Shown here in pieces: positions 7,282 through 14,346 of a stretch of DNA of 15,580 bases (position 1 is the first letter of the stretch; each line of letters opens with the position of its first letter). Under the pieces are notes generated by a model. The model was given only the letters and a program-made list of their open reading frames with translations. It did not search any database and was not told the origin of the DNA. Where the stretch lies: the NCBI GenBank assembly GCA_900552305.1, contig URZD01000028.1, positions 1 through 15,580 on the forward strand. Reading direction: 5' to 3'. The stretch is from an uncultured Eubacteriales bacterium (GTDB lineage: Bacteria; Bacillota; Clostridia; Monoglobales; Monoglobaceae). Made by a program: the position numbers and the translations under genes.

Positions 7282-8517
7282 TTAATCCGACCGCGGGGCG
7301 CGCATCATGCTGCCCTTCGCAATCGGTATGTCGGTTTTGATTCTGACGATTGACTGAGGTCTGTTCGCAACCTCGATTTCCTCGCCGTCCCCGTTTTCCA
7401 TGTACTCAACCTTAATCGGTATAAACCTCCCGCGCGGCTGCAAAAACTCAACCTCCGAGCCGCGGAAAAGTCGGTTTTTCTGAACTACCGACAACATCCC
7501 GGTTTTCTCGTCATAGCCGTCAACTATGCCCAAAAGCTCATATTCTCTTATGTAAGAGCTTGTTGCATAGTTTTGCTCCGTACCGCCCGGCTTTCCGTAA
7601 TAAAAGCCTGTTGTGTAGTCGCGGTGGCTGACCTTTTTCAGCTCCTCCATCCACTCGGGATTGAATTTGTACCCCTGCGGGTTTTCAAGATAGCTGTCTA
7701 TCGCCTCGCGGTATGCCTTAACCACCGTTGCAAGATAGTATTCCGACTTGACCCTGCCCTCGATTTTAAAGCTGTCAAGTCCGCACCGCATAAGGTCGTC
7801 TATATGTTCAATCATACACAAATCCTTTGAGTTGTATATGAATGTTCCTCTCTCGTTTTCAAACACGGGCATATACTCGCCCGGTCGGGTTTCCTCCATA
7901 AGAAAATACTTCCACCTGCACGGATGCGAGCAGGCGCCGCGGTTGCTGTCGCGGCAGGTCATGTAGTTGCTGAGCAGGCACCTTCCCGAATACGATATGC
8001 ACATCGCGCCGTGTACAAAAGCCTCCAGCTCCAGCTCCGGCGGCGTTTTCTCTCTTATTTCGCGGATTTCGCCAAACGACATCTCGCGGGCGAGAATCAC
8101 TCGCTTTGCGCCGAGCCTGTGCCAAAACTCCGCGCTTTTCCAGTTCACGTTGTTCGCCTGCGTGCTTATGTGTATCTCCATATCGGGCGCAAGCTCGCGG
8201 GTCATCGCAAACATTCCCGCGTCGGAAAGTATCACTGCGTCAAAGCCGCTTTTTGAGTATTCCTGAAGGAAGTCCTTATATTCGGCTATATCCGAGTTGT
8301 GCGGAATTATGTTCGCCGTAAGGTATACCCGCTTTCCGCGGTCATGAGCGTACCTTACGCCCTCCGCCATGTCCTGCGGCGAGAAGTTCTCCGCCGCAAC
8401 TCTTAGCGAAAATTCCTCGCCGCCGACATATACCGCGTCAGCGCCGAAATCAATCGCCGTTTTCAGTTTTGTAAGGCTGCCCGCAGGTGCAAGCAGCTCC
8501 GGTTTTTTTATATCCAT
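7282..8517 (-). CDS. U32-family protein (collagenase-like annotation; TrhP/RlhA-type RNA hydroxylation candidate)
   Basis: Member of the U32 family, historically called collagenase-like peptidases. Studied bacterial members (E. coli RlhA and TrhP, B. subtilis TrhP1/TrhP2) act in prephenate-dependent hydroxylation of rRNA or tRNA. The start ELLAPAGS (7-14), DAVYVGG (27-33) and the signature EAFVHGAMCISYSGRCLLS (165-183) are diagnostic. Cys173, Cys180, Cys196 and Cys200 form a conserved cluster thought to hold Fe-S in RNA-hydroxylating members; a further Cys188 lies between them. A C-terminal domain brings it to 411 residues, like TrhP2-type members. I prefer ATG 8517, because MDIKKPELLAPAG matches the family start and a GAGGA lies 11 bases upstream. 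A TTG at 8565 is in frame but has no ribosome site. It sits 90 bases after the amidase gene with no clear terminator, so probably shares its transcript. Confidence 0.9.
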   Translation of the reverse strand: MDIKKPELLAPAGSLTKLKTAIDFGADAVYVGGEEFSLRVAAENFSPQDMAEGVRYAHDRGKRVYLTANIIPHNSDIAEYKDFLQEYSKSGFDAVILSDAGMFAMTRELAPDMEIHISTQANNVNWKSAEFWHRLGAKRVILAREMSFGEIREIREKTPPELELEAFVHGAMCISYSGRCLLSNYMTCRDSNRGACSHPCRWKYFLMEETRPGEYMPVFENERGTFIYNSKDLCMIEHIDDLMRCGLDSFKIEGRVKSEYYLATVVKAYREAIDSYLENPQGYKFNPEWMEELKKVSHRDYTTGFYYGKPGGTEQNYATSSYIREYELLGIVDGYDEKTGMLSVVQKNRLFRGSEVEFLQPRGRFIPIKVEYMENGDGEEIEVANRPQSIVRIKTDIPIAKGSMMRAPRSD

Positions 8518-8607
8518 AGTCTGTTTTATCCTCGTTTTGCCGGCGGCTTTAAGCCTGTCCGACAATTATATCAATTCAGCGGCATTTCCGCCGCACAGCC
8601 GCCCGCG

Positions 8608-9936
8608 CTAATTCAGCGGAGCCATGCCGTCGTATTCCTTTACCGCCGCCGCAACAGCCGCCGCAATTTTTTCCTGCCCCTCCGCAGAGGTCAGAACCCA
8701 TGCGTCGGAATCGTTGTCGATAAACCCTGTTTCAATCAGTATCGCGGGCATAAGCGTGTTTTTTATAACGTAAAAATTAGCCGTCTTTACGCCGCGGTCG
8801 TACATTCCTACCTGCTCCTTCATGTTTTTCTGCACGATTTTAGCAAGCCGCTCGGCATAGCCGCCTGTACTGAAACAATACGTTTCCGTACCCTTGCCGC
8901 CGCCTGTGTTGCAGTGTACCGATATAAACAAATCGGCAAGATTTTTATGAGCCATATCGACCCTTGCCTGAAGGCTTTCGGTTGTCGAAGCGTTTGCAAC
9001 GCTCGAATCAATGCCCGGTCTGGTCATTATTACGCGGTAGCCCGCCGCCTCAAGCTTTGTGCGGAGCTTGTCCGCAATCTGCCATGTTATGTCCTCTTCC
9101 TTTATTCCGTACTTGTCATTCCTCGCACCGATGTCCTTGCCGTCATGGTTGTGTCCCGCGTCGACAAGAATCGTTTTTACGTCGGTAAAATCCTTTGCAA
9201 GATAAGCCTTTTCAAGCTCGGAAAGCTCCTTTTCCGGCTTGGCGGGCGTTTTGTTTTCCGCGCTGCCGTTTTCGTTCGGACTTTGCGGAATATTGGGGGT
9301 CTGCGCGTTATTCGAAGGCTTAACCTCGCCCGGCTTGACCTCTGTCAGGATTCCCGCGCTTTTTACGTTGTACACAAGCTGCGCCACATTTTCGCGGTTC
9401 GCGTTTTTCCCCGCCGTAAAATCCACGTTTTTAAGAAGTCCGTATTTTTCGGCAACCGTCACATAGCCTAAGTACCAAGCCGCGCCTCCCGCGCTTTGCG
9501 CCTCCGCCTGCTTGCCCGCGGCGCAGACCGTCATTTTTACCGCCTGTTCGTATGTAACCTTTTCGGCGGGCGCAAACCGACCGTTGCCCATTCCGTTGAT
9601 AAGTCCGTATTCATAGCAGAAGGATATAAATCCCTCGCCCCAGTAACCGCCCGGCACATCTCCGAACGGCAGCTTTTTAACCGCATAGCTTTCTTTGCTG
9701 TAGCCCATTGTTCTTGCAAGCAGCGCGGCAAACTCCGTCCGTGTAATCTCGCGAAAAGGTCCGAAGGTTCCGTCCCCGTACCCGGAGATTACGCCAAGCT
9801 CGGTCAGCGCGTTTATTGCCCCGTACCTGACGCTGTCCTTCGGAACGTCCGAGAATTCCGCAGCCGATACCTTTATCAAACAAGCCGAAAAAAAAGCAAG
9901 CAAAAATAAAGCCGTTCCGAATAACTTTTTTTTCAT
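8608..9936 (-). CDS. SLH-anchored N-acetylmuramoyl-L-alanine amidase (Amidase_3)
   Basis: Extracellular zinc amidase that cuts the bond between muramic acid and the stem peptide, displayed on the wall through SLH repeats. Order along 442 residues: signal peptide (1-25), three SLH repeats (about 27-78, 90-140, 152-193; GYGDGTFGP and TRTEFAALL in the first), a Pro/Asn/Lys linker (about 200-240), then the catalytic domain (about 252-436). Metal ligands are His262 in DAGH, Glu280 or Glu281 in KEED, and His341 in SVHCN; the catalytic Glu is Glu402 in ETGFIDN. The usual DPGHGG is replaced by DAGHNHDGKD, an unusual loop, but all ligands remain. The ATG follows AAGGA by 12 bases, rather long; no better start is seen. 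It is first in the envelope operon, with a consensus promoter 36 bases upstream. Confidence 0.93.
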   Translation of the reverse strand: MKKKLFGTALFLLAFFSACLIKVSAAEFSDVPKDSVRYGAINALTELGVISGYGDGTFGPFREITRTEFAALLARTMGYSKESYAVKKLPFGDVPGGYWGEGFISFCYEYGLINGMGNGRFAPAEKVTYEQAVKMTVCAAGKQAEAQSAGGAAWYLGYVTVAEKYGLLKNVDFTAGKNANRENVAQLVYNVKSAGILTEVKPGEVKPSNNAQTPNIPQSPNENGSAENKTPAKPEKELSELEKAYLAKDFTDVKTILVDAGHNHDGKDIGARNDKYGIKEEDITWQIADKLRTKLEAAGYRVIMTRPGIDSSVANASTTESLQARVDMAHKNLADLFISVHCNTGGGKGTETYCFSTGGYAERLAKIVQKNMKEQVGMYDRGVKTANFYVIKNTLMPAILIETGFIDNDSDAWVLTSAEGQEKIAAAVAAAVKEYDGMAPLN

Positions 9937-9971
9937 TCTGAGTCATCATCCTTGTATAGTTTCACTTCTTT

Positions 9972-10000
9972 ATTATACAACAAGAATGTCATCTTTTCAA
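9972..10000 (-). promoter_or_regulatory. Sigma-A promoter of the amidase-U32-SLH operon
   Basis: On the minus strand TTGAAA (10000-9995), a 17-base spacer and a perfect TATAAT (9977-9972). The start is expected near 9965, giving a leader of about 28 bases. Confidence 0.8.
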
Positions 10001-10214
10001 TAGCAACCGACAAATTATTTTTTGAAAATTGTAGAAATTGCCCCTTTGTTTTCTTGCAAGTTTGACAAAGTTTATTACAAAACGGTTACCCCTGTGTTAC
10101 CTCGGTGTTACACCGCCTTTTTGGGGCAAAAAAGCATTTCGGGCATGAATAACAGTATAGTTCTTTGCCACAGTAGGTGCAATAATTGTTTTTTATAAAA
10201 GGGGATAGGAAAAA

Positions 10215-10322
10215 ATGCTTCAGAACGGACAAACTGAACCCGACGGCGTACGAGTGTACTCCGAGAGGTTCAGTTTGTTTGTAGCAAAAAGGTATAAATC
10301 TAAGAAAAATCGAGCATTGTGA
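10215..10322 (+). other. Possible 35-residue small ORF
   Basis: ATG at 10215 preceded by AGG at 5 bases opens a 35-residue, Lys/Arg-rich frame ending TGA at 10322. It has no recognisable domain and no promoter that I can see. It is laid directly over the 12-bp inverted repeat and the first hairpin of the next element, so the sequence is at least as well explained by RNA or DNA structure. Confidence 0.2.
10229..10278. repeat. Perfect 12-bp inverted repeat, long stem-loop
   Basis: ACAAACTGAACC (10229-10240) is exactly complementary to GGTTCAGTTTGT (10267-10278). The 26 bases between can extend the stem, after a 3x3 internal loop, by CGG/CCG, a mismatch, and GTAC/GTAC around a GAGT loop. No T-run follows directly on either strand, so it is not an ordinary terminator. 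It lies between two leftward transcription units. Confidence 0.75.
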
Positions 10323-10394
10323 GATTTTTCTACCTACAGATTAAAACCTTGATTGATTGCATTTAATGATATGATGTTTTAATCACCTTTTTGC
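10284..10394. repeat. Nested inverted repeats (three-way-junction shape)
   Basis: Outer arms GCAAAAAGGT (10284-10293) and ACCTTTTTGC (10385-10394) enclose two further perfect 9-bp pairs: AGAAAAATC/GATTTTTCT (10303-10311, 10323-10331) and GATTAAAAC/GTTTTAATC (10339-10347, 10376-10384). The last arm abuts the outer arm without a gap. Together they could fold as a junction of three helices. On the + strand seven T residues follow at 10404-10410, so a rightward RNA could end here. The stop codon of the glycoside hydrolase frame (10409-10411) is 14 bases beyond the outer arm. I cannot assign it to a known RNA or mobile-element family. Confidence 0.65.
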
Positions 10395-10408
10395 GGTCTG
10401 GACTTTTT

Positions 10409-12715
10409 TTACATTCCCGCTTCTATCCCGACTATCTCATAATTCATAGTCGCATTGTCCTTGGTCAGCAGAATCTTTGTATACCCTTCCGCAGTTTTCA
10501 CGGTTGAGGCCTTTTCACCGCGCCTGCCGCTTGAATCAAGGATATATACGTCAAAATCTCCCGCCGTCTTAATTGTCACGCTGCCACAAATCGGCTCGCA
10601 CAGCACAGGGTATGTCCCGGTCTTAAGGAATCCCGTTCCGTCACGGCGCATTACCTGTCCGCTGTTCCATACCTGCCCTACGGTCGTGAGCAGCATAGAG
10701 CCGCTTTCCGCAATCGGCTTGCCGTCAAGCGAGTTCACAACCACTGTCGCATACTTGTTGTCAATCTGTATGTTCAGGTCGGAAAGCTCCGCGCTTGCCG
10801 CCGCGTACCCCTTTTTGTAGCCTGTAATCGCCTGCGTCTTGGGCGTATTGAGCGAGAACGCGCCGCTTTTGAGGTCAAATACAAACTCGTCCGTCACCGA
10901 ACGGAAAACATTGTCGCCGCTTGCCGCCGATTCCGCCTTTTGCTTTACGCTTTGGTCAAGATACTTTGCGTCAGCTCCGCTTTCGTCGCCGATTATAACG
11001 CCCGTCTTGCCCGTCATGGCAAGCGCCGCGCTGTCGGGTATCGTCTGTGCTCCGACCGCCGAATAGTCCGTGCCGTGCGCAATAAAGTATCCGCTGTCCG
11101 CCTCGGTCACATCGCCGCGCCTGAACGCAATCGCCGCTGCGGCAGCCATCGCCTTCCTCGCCGGGTGCGAATCCATTGACATGAAATCCTCTATATACAC
11201 CTGATTATTCCTATAACGCTCGGAGTTCAGTTTTTCCGTTTCGGTATACTGGAACATAATCGGGTGCCACCCCTGCATAGCGCCCATCGCCGACATAATC
11301 AGCATACCCTCGCTTATTGACGGAGTGGGATCGCATATGTTCCATTCCGAGATAACGCGCGGCTTGCCGTATGCCGTGAGGTTTGCCGCCTTGCCGAAAA
11401 ATCCGAGGTTTTGGTCGTCAAGTATTGACAAAATCGCCTGTGAAGTCGTTCCGGGTTCGAGATGCCAGCCGCCGGAGGGATGATTCAAATAGTGGTGACT
11501 GTCAATAAAGTCAGTACCCCTGTTTGAAGCCAGCATTGCATACATACTCTCGTTTCCGTATTGACTCCATACGGTGCAGCCGGTAATCGGACACCTTACG
11601 CCAAGCTCACGCATATACACTACTCTGTCGTTAAAATATTTCTCCTGTATTTCCATAAGGAACTGCGTTGTATCCTTGTTTCGTCCGTCTGTACACCAAT
11701 CCCGACGCTCAAAATACCTTTCGACCTCGACCGAATTGTCTGTCAGTGATTCTTTTCGGTAATGAAATCTTGGCTCGCCTTGGCACAAACCGTATCTCTT
11801 TCTTTCATCCGGGTTTGTATTCCACGCATCTATCAGCTCTTTATCGTTTTTGTACTTCTTTTTAAGCCACTCGTTAAACATTGCTTTCAGCTCGGTATAA
11901 TATCTGCCGCCATTGTCAATGTTAATTTTATCCGTGCCGACAAGCGAGTTTTCATTCGCCAAATCTACCATGACAAGCGCGGGATCCGTACCGATTGTAT
12001 AGCCCGTACGCGTATTCTTCCACGTCATAAGCTGCCGCGAATATTCGTTTTGCAGCGCGATTACGTCCTCGTCATAATAGGTCGGACCTTTAAGACCGGG
12101 TTCAACGCCCGTGGAGGGAATGCCGTCCGCGTCATAGACCTTGCGGTAAACCGTCTGATCCATGTAGTAATAAATTCCCCTGTCCTTCAGCTGTTTTATA
12201 AAATAGCACAGCTTATCCATTTGCGCTATGGACAGATTCGGGCCGCTGTCCTTTGTCGCGCCGAATATATTCGGCAGTTTTCCGGGATTGTCCATGTGGT
12301 GAAAACGTACAAGATTGAACCCCGACGCGGCTATCGCGTCCGCAAGAATCGGCGCAAAAGCATAGCTTGGGAAGCACGCGCTGCCGCAAATATCGGTACC
12401 CCAAAACCTTGCCTCGGTTCCGTCCTCAAATACAAATTTGTCGCCGACAACATTTATATATCCGTGGTCGCCCGCCTTTTCTTTCGGCAAAACAGAGCTT
12501 ACGTCAAGCACGGAGCCTTTTATATCGAGCGTATTGTTTGTTACGCCCGAATGAACATAGGGAAACCAGTCCGTTGTATCGGGATTGCGGTCACCCTGCG
12601 CAAGTATATCCTCGGCGTTGTAGGTTGTGCCTTCGATTACATTATATATAACCGAATCGTCCATAGCCGAAACCTCAAGGGTCTGTCCGGCTTCAACCGT
12701 GCCCGATGTAATCAT
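10409..12715 (-). CDS. Clan GH-A-like glycoside hydrolase, C-terminal part of a split gene
   Basis: Likely extracellular polysaccharide-degrading enzyme with a (beta/alpha)8 barrel of the GH5 type. Visible features are FEDGTEARFWGT (97-108), FNLVRFHHMD (133-142), the acid/base motif DLANEN (Glu about 255), DFIDSHHYL (about 402-410) and the nucleophile motif RVISEWN (Glu about 457). Both catalytic glutamates are present. A C-terminal beta module (about 610-768) closely resembles that of the gene at 14347-15580. The ATG at 12715 is unconvincing: it falls inside a beta-sandwich stretch that continues upstream, has no close ribosome site (GGAGG is 15 bases away), and gives no signal peptide. The frame is open for 54 more codons up to a TGA at 12880-12878, beyond which lies the secreted LamG-like ORF. 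So this is probably the distal part of one 1305-codon gene. It lacks the SLH repeats its paralogue carries. Exact family and substrate are unknown. Confidence 0.75.
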   Translation of the reverse strand: MITSGTVEAGQTLEVSAMDDSVIYNVIEGTTYNAEDILAQGDRNPDTTDWFPYVHSGVTNNTLDIKGSVLDVSSVLPKEKAGDHGYINVVGDKFVFEDGTEARFWGTDICGSACFPSYAFAPILADAIAASGFNLVRFHHMDNPGKLPNIFGATKDSGPNLSIAQMDKLCYFIKQLKDRGIYYYMDQTVYRKVYDADGIPSTGVEPGLKGPTYYDEDVIALQNEYSRQLMTWKNTRTGYTIGTDPALVMVDLANENSLVGTDKINIDNGGRYYTELKAMFNEWLKKKYKNDKELIDAWNTNPDERKRYGLCQGEPRFHYRKESLTDNSVEVERYFERRDWCTDGRNKDTTQFLMEIQEKYFNDRVVYMRELGVRCPITGCTVWSQYGNESMYAMLASNRGTDFIDSHHYLNHPSGGWHLEPGTTSQAILSILDDQNLGFFGKAANLTAYGKPRVISEWNICDPTPSISEGMLIMSAMGAMQGWHPIMFQYTETEKLNSERYRNNQVYIEDFMSMDSHPARKAMAAAAAIAFRRGDVTEADSGYFIAHGTDYSAVGAQTIPDSAALAMTGKTGVIIGDESGADAKYLDQSVKQKAESAASGDNVFRSVTDEFVFDLKSGAFSLNTPKTQAITGYKKGYAAASAELSDLNIQIDNKYATVVVNSLDGKPIAESGSMLLTTVGQVWNSGQVMRRDGTGFLKTGTYPVLCEPICGSVTIKTAGDFDVYILDSSGRRGEKASTVKTAEGYTKILLTKDNATMNYEIVGIEAGM

Positions 12716-12880
12716 GTTTCCCGAGCTGTCCCTCCACTGATACCGGTAATATGGCCCCGCCGCTTTGAGGTTTGCGGTCAGGCTCTCAATGTCCTGACCG
12801 TAACCCTCGATTGTCTTTGCCGAGTTATCGATTGTGAGGTTATCAACCGCGTCTGTGCTGACTAAGCTCTCTACCCTTCA
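12716..12880 (-). other. In-frame TGA and 54 open codons joining two ORFs
   Basis: The TGA at 12880-12878 ends the LamG-like ORF. The next 54 codons (12877-12716) are open in the same frame, contain no ATG, GTG or TTG, and run straight into the ATG at 12715. Their translation (for example STDAVDNLTIDNSAKTIEGY, then LKAAGPYYRYQWRDS) reads as normal extracellular beta-domain sequence. This marks a nonsense codon inside one ancestral gene rather than an intergenic gap. TGA terminates rdgB in this window, so it is not a globally reassigned sense codon. Confidence 0.8.
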
Positions 12881-14326
12881 AGGAGCCGCATTTAATACCT
12901 GCGCTGTGTCAAACGCCTGCATACCGTCATTCCACAGATAGATTTTTACATCGCCGCTGTCTGCAGCAGGTGTAAAGGTTATTGTTTCGGGCGTTTTCAG
13001 AGCCGAAACAAAATCGTGCGTTTCGCACCGCGCCAACTCGCCGTTCTTTGAATACTGTACAACCATTGCCTTTACGTTTGCGCCGTTTGCACTGCTTGCA
13101 ACGGTTATATTTATGGGCTGCTCCGGTATATAATATCCGTTAAGCGCAGCGCCGTCCGAATACGTTGTGCTTAAAACTCTTGAATCCGCTATCGGGAAGT
13201 ATATAATTCTTGCCATCCGCTTACCGCTGATTGCGGGCAGTTTCATTCTGAGCCATGTTTCCGTCAGCTTGTTCGGATGTGCGGCCTCGTTCACTACCGG
13301 CTCAACCGAATTGTCGCCGCCTACATAATGCTGCTGGCGCCAGTTTCCGTCATTCTTGTTTTCCTGTACAACGGAAAGCTCTGCGCCCTCCGGTGCGTTT
13401 ACGGTGTTTATAAACTCGTTCGCCGTCATGTTTACGCCGCCGTAAATTATATTATTCTTTACGCCTGTAATTCCGTTCGCTTTTGAGCTGATTTCAAAGC
13501 CCTGTTCTTTTTCCCACTGCATATTATACTGGCTTATTTCCGGTATCTCAGCAAGCGTATCATAGAACTTAACAACAAGCGTATCTATAAACAAATCCTG
13601 TTCGCGCGGCGTGATGCCGGTCTTTGTGTCAAGCGCCGTAAACTTAATATACGGAATCGCTGCATCTTTGCCGTTTATATCAAAACCGATATTTTTTCCG
13701 TCAACCAGCTTTACACCGTTAATATATGCGTCAATCGTGCTGTTTACTCTGTCGAAAACATATTGAATACGCATCCACGTCTCTGCCTCATACTTATAGT
13801 CTACCCACTCTCCGGCAAGTTTTATAAGACCGTTGGAAAATCCTAACATATGATAATCATTATGCCATGTTCCGTCCTTGTCAACAAGGTGTACCTTCAG
13901 CTCCATATTTGTGTCGTTTCCCTTCGGTACATAACTACTCATGGCAAGGTCAAAGCTGAAAAGCAAATACTTTGAGTCATAGAATTTCTGTTTTTCTCCG
14001 TTTGTCCACATGGCCAGGTTTGCGCCAACGGTATAATCTGCCGGCTCTTGCTTAATTTTCATGGACAGTTTGCTGCAGGTCGTGGTTTTTCCGTAAATAT
14101 TATAACCTGCGCCTACGCTGAAAGTCATGTTGTTCTCATCCTTGCACCAATCGCTCCAGAATCCCGGATTAGGCCAGTATTTTGTCGGATTGCTTTCTTC
14201 CGGCCAATTAAAATCCGTGTAAACCAAAGCACCGCGGTCTGCCGCAAATACCGGCACAGTCATTCCGGACATCAATACCCCCGCCGCAACAAGAGCCGAT
14301 ACAAACTTTTTTAACTTTCCTCTCAT
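12878..14326 (-). CDS. Secreted LamG-like/beta-sandwich protein, N-terminal part of a split glycoside hydrolase gene
   Basis: 482 residues from the ATG at 14326, chosen because GGAGG lies 8 bases upstream and the protein then starts directly with a signal peptide (MRGKLKKFVSALVAAG..., cleavage near VFAAD, residue 29). ATGs further upstream (14356 in frame) overlap the preceding gene. Residues about 35-255 look like a concanavalin/LamG-type carbohydrate-binding jelly roll: strand-rich, with WMRIQYVFD (184-192) and the hallmark IDAYINGVKL (198-207). A middle region (about 265-390) is unassigned. The end (about 395-480) is a beta module with PINITVAS and KIYLWNDGMQAF, of a type often seen in clostridial surface enzymes. 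Translation ends at a TGA after NAAP, but the frame continues into the hydrolase. If the stop is efficient, the cell secretes a free binding module without the enzyme. Confidence 0.75.
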   Translation of the reverse strand: MRGKLKKFVSALVAAGVLMSGMTVPVFAADRGALVYTDFNWPEESNPTKYWPNPGFWSDWCKDENNMTFSVGAGYNIYGKTTTCSKLSMKIKQEPADYTVGANLAMWTNGEKQKFYDSKYLLFSFDLAMSSYVPKGNDTNMELKVHLVDKDGTWHNDYHMLGFSNGLIKLAGEWVDYKYEAETWMRIQYVFDRVNSTIDAYINGVKLVDGKNIGFDINGKDAAIPYIKFTALDTKTGITPREQDLFIDTLVVKFYDTLAEIPEISQYNMQWEKEQGFEISSKANGITGVKNNIIYGGVNMTANEFINTVNAPEGAELSVVQENKNDGNWRQQHYVGGDNSVEPVVNEAAHPNKLTETWLRMKLPAISGKRMARIIYFPIADSRVLSTTYSDGAALNGYYIPEQPINITVASSANGANVKAMVVQYSKNGELARCETHDFVSALKTPETITFTPAADSGDVKIYLWNDGMQAFDTAQVLNAAP

Positions 14327-14346
14327 CTTCATTTCCTCCATTTTAT

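Larger units (their letters stand above)
10086..10343 (-). other. Open frame with zinc-ribbon-like cysteines but no start codon
   Basis: From a TAA at 10343-10341 to a TAA at 10088-10086 one minus-strand frame is open for 84 codons. Its C-terminal half reads YCTYCGKELYCYSCPKC, spacing CxxC-x5-CxxCxxC, typical of a zinc ribbon, with a further Cys eight residues on. There is no ATG or GTG in frame, only one TTG without a ribosome site. The frame runs through the large hairpins of this spacer. It may be a gene remnant, part of a dispersed repeat, or chance. No gene is claimed. Confidence 0.4.

Noticed and set aside
8518..8607. Terminator between the amidase and U32 genes
   Set aside because: A small GCGGC/GCCGC hairpin exists but no T-run follows it on the minus strand.
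11762..12865. 367-codon rightward frame
   Set aside because: It lies antisense to the hydrolase, has no ribosome site or recognisable domain, and the opposite strand has clear catalytic motifs.
12878..12880. TGA reassigned to an amino acid genome-wide
   Set aside because: rdgB ends properly at a TGA in the same window, and the other genes end at TAA or TAG at expected lengths.
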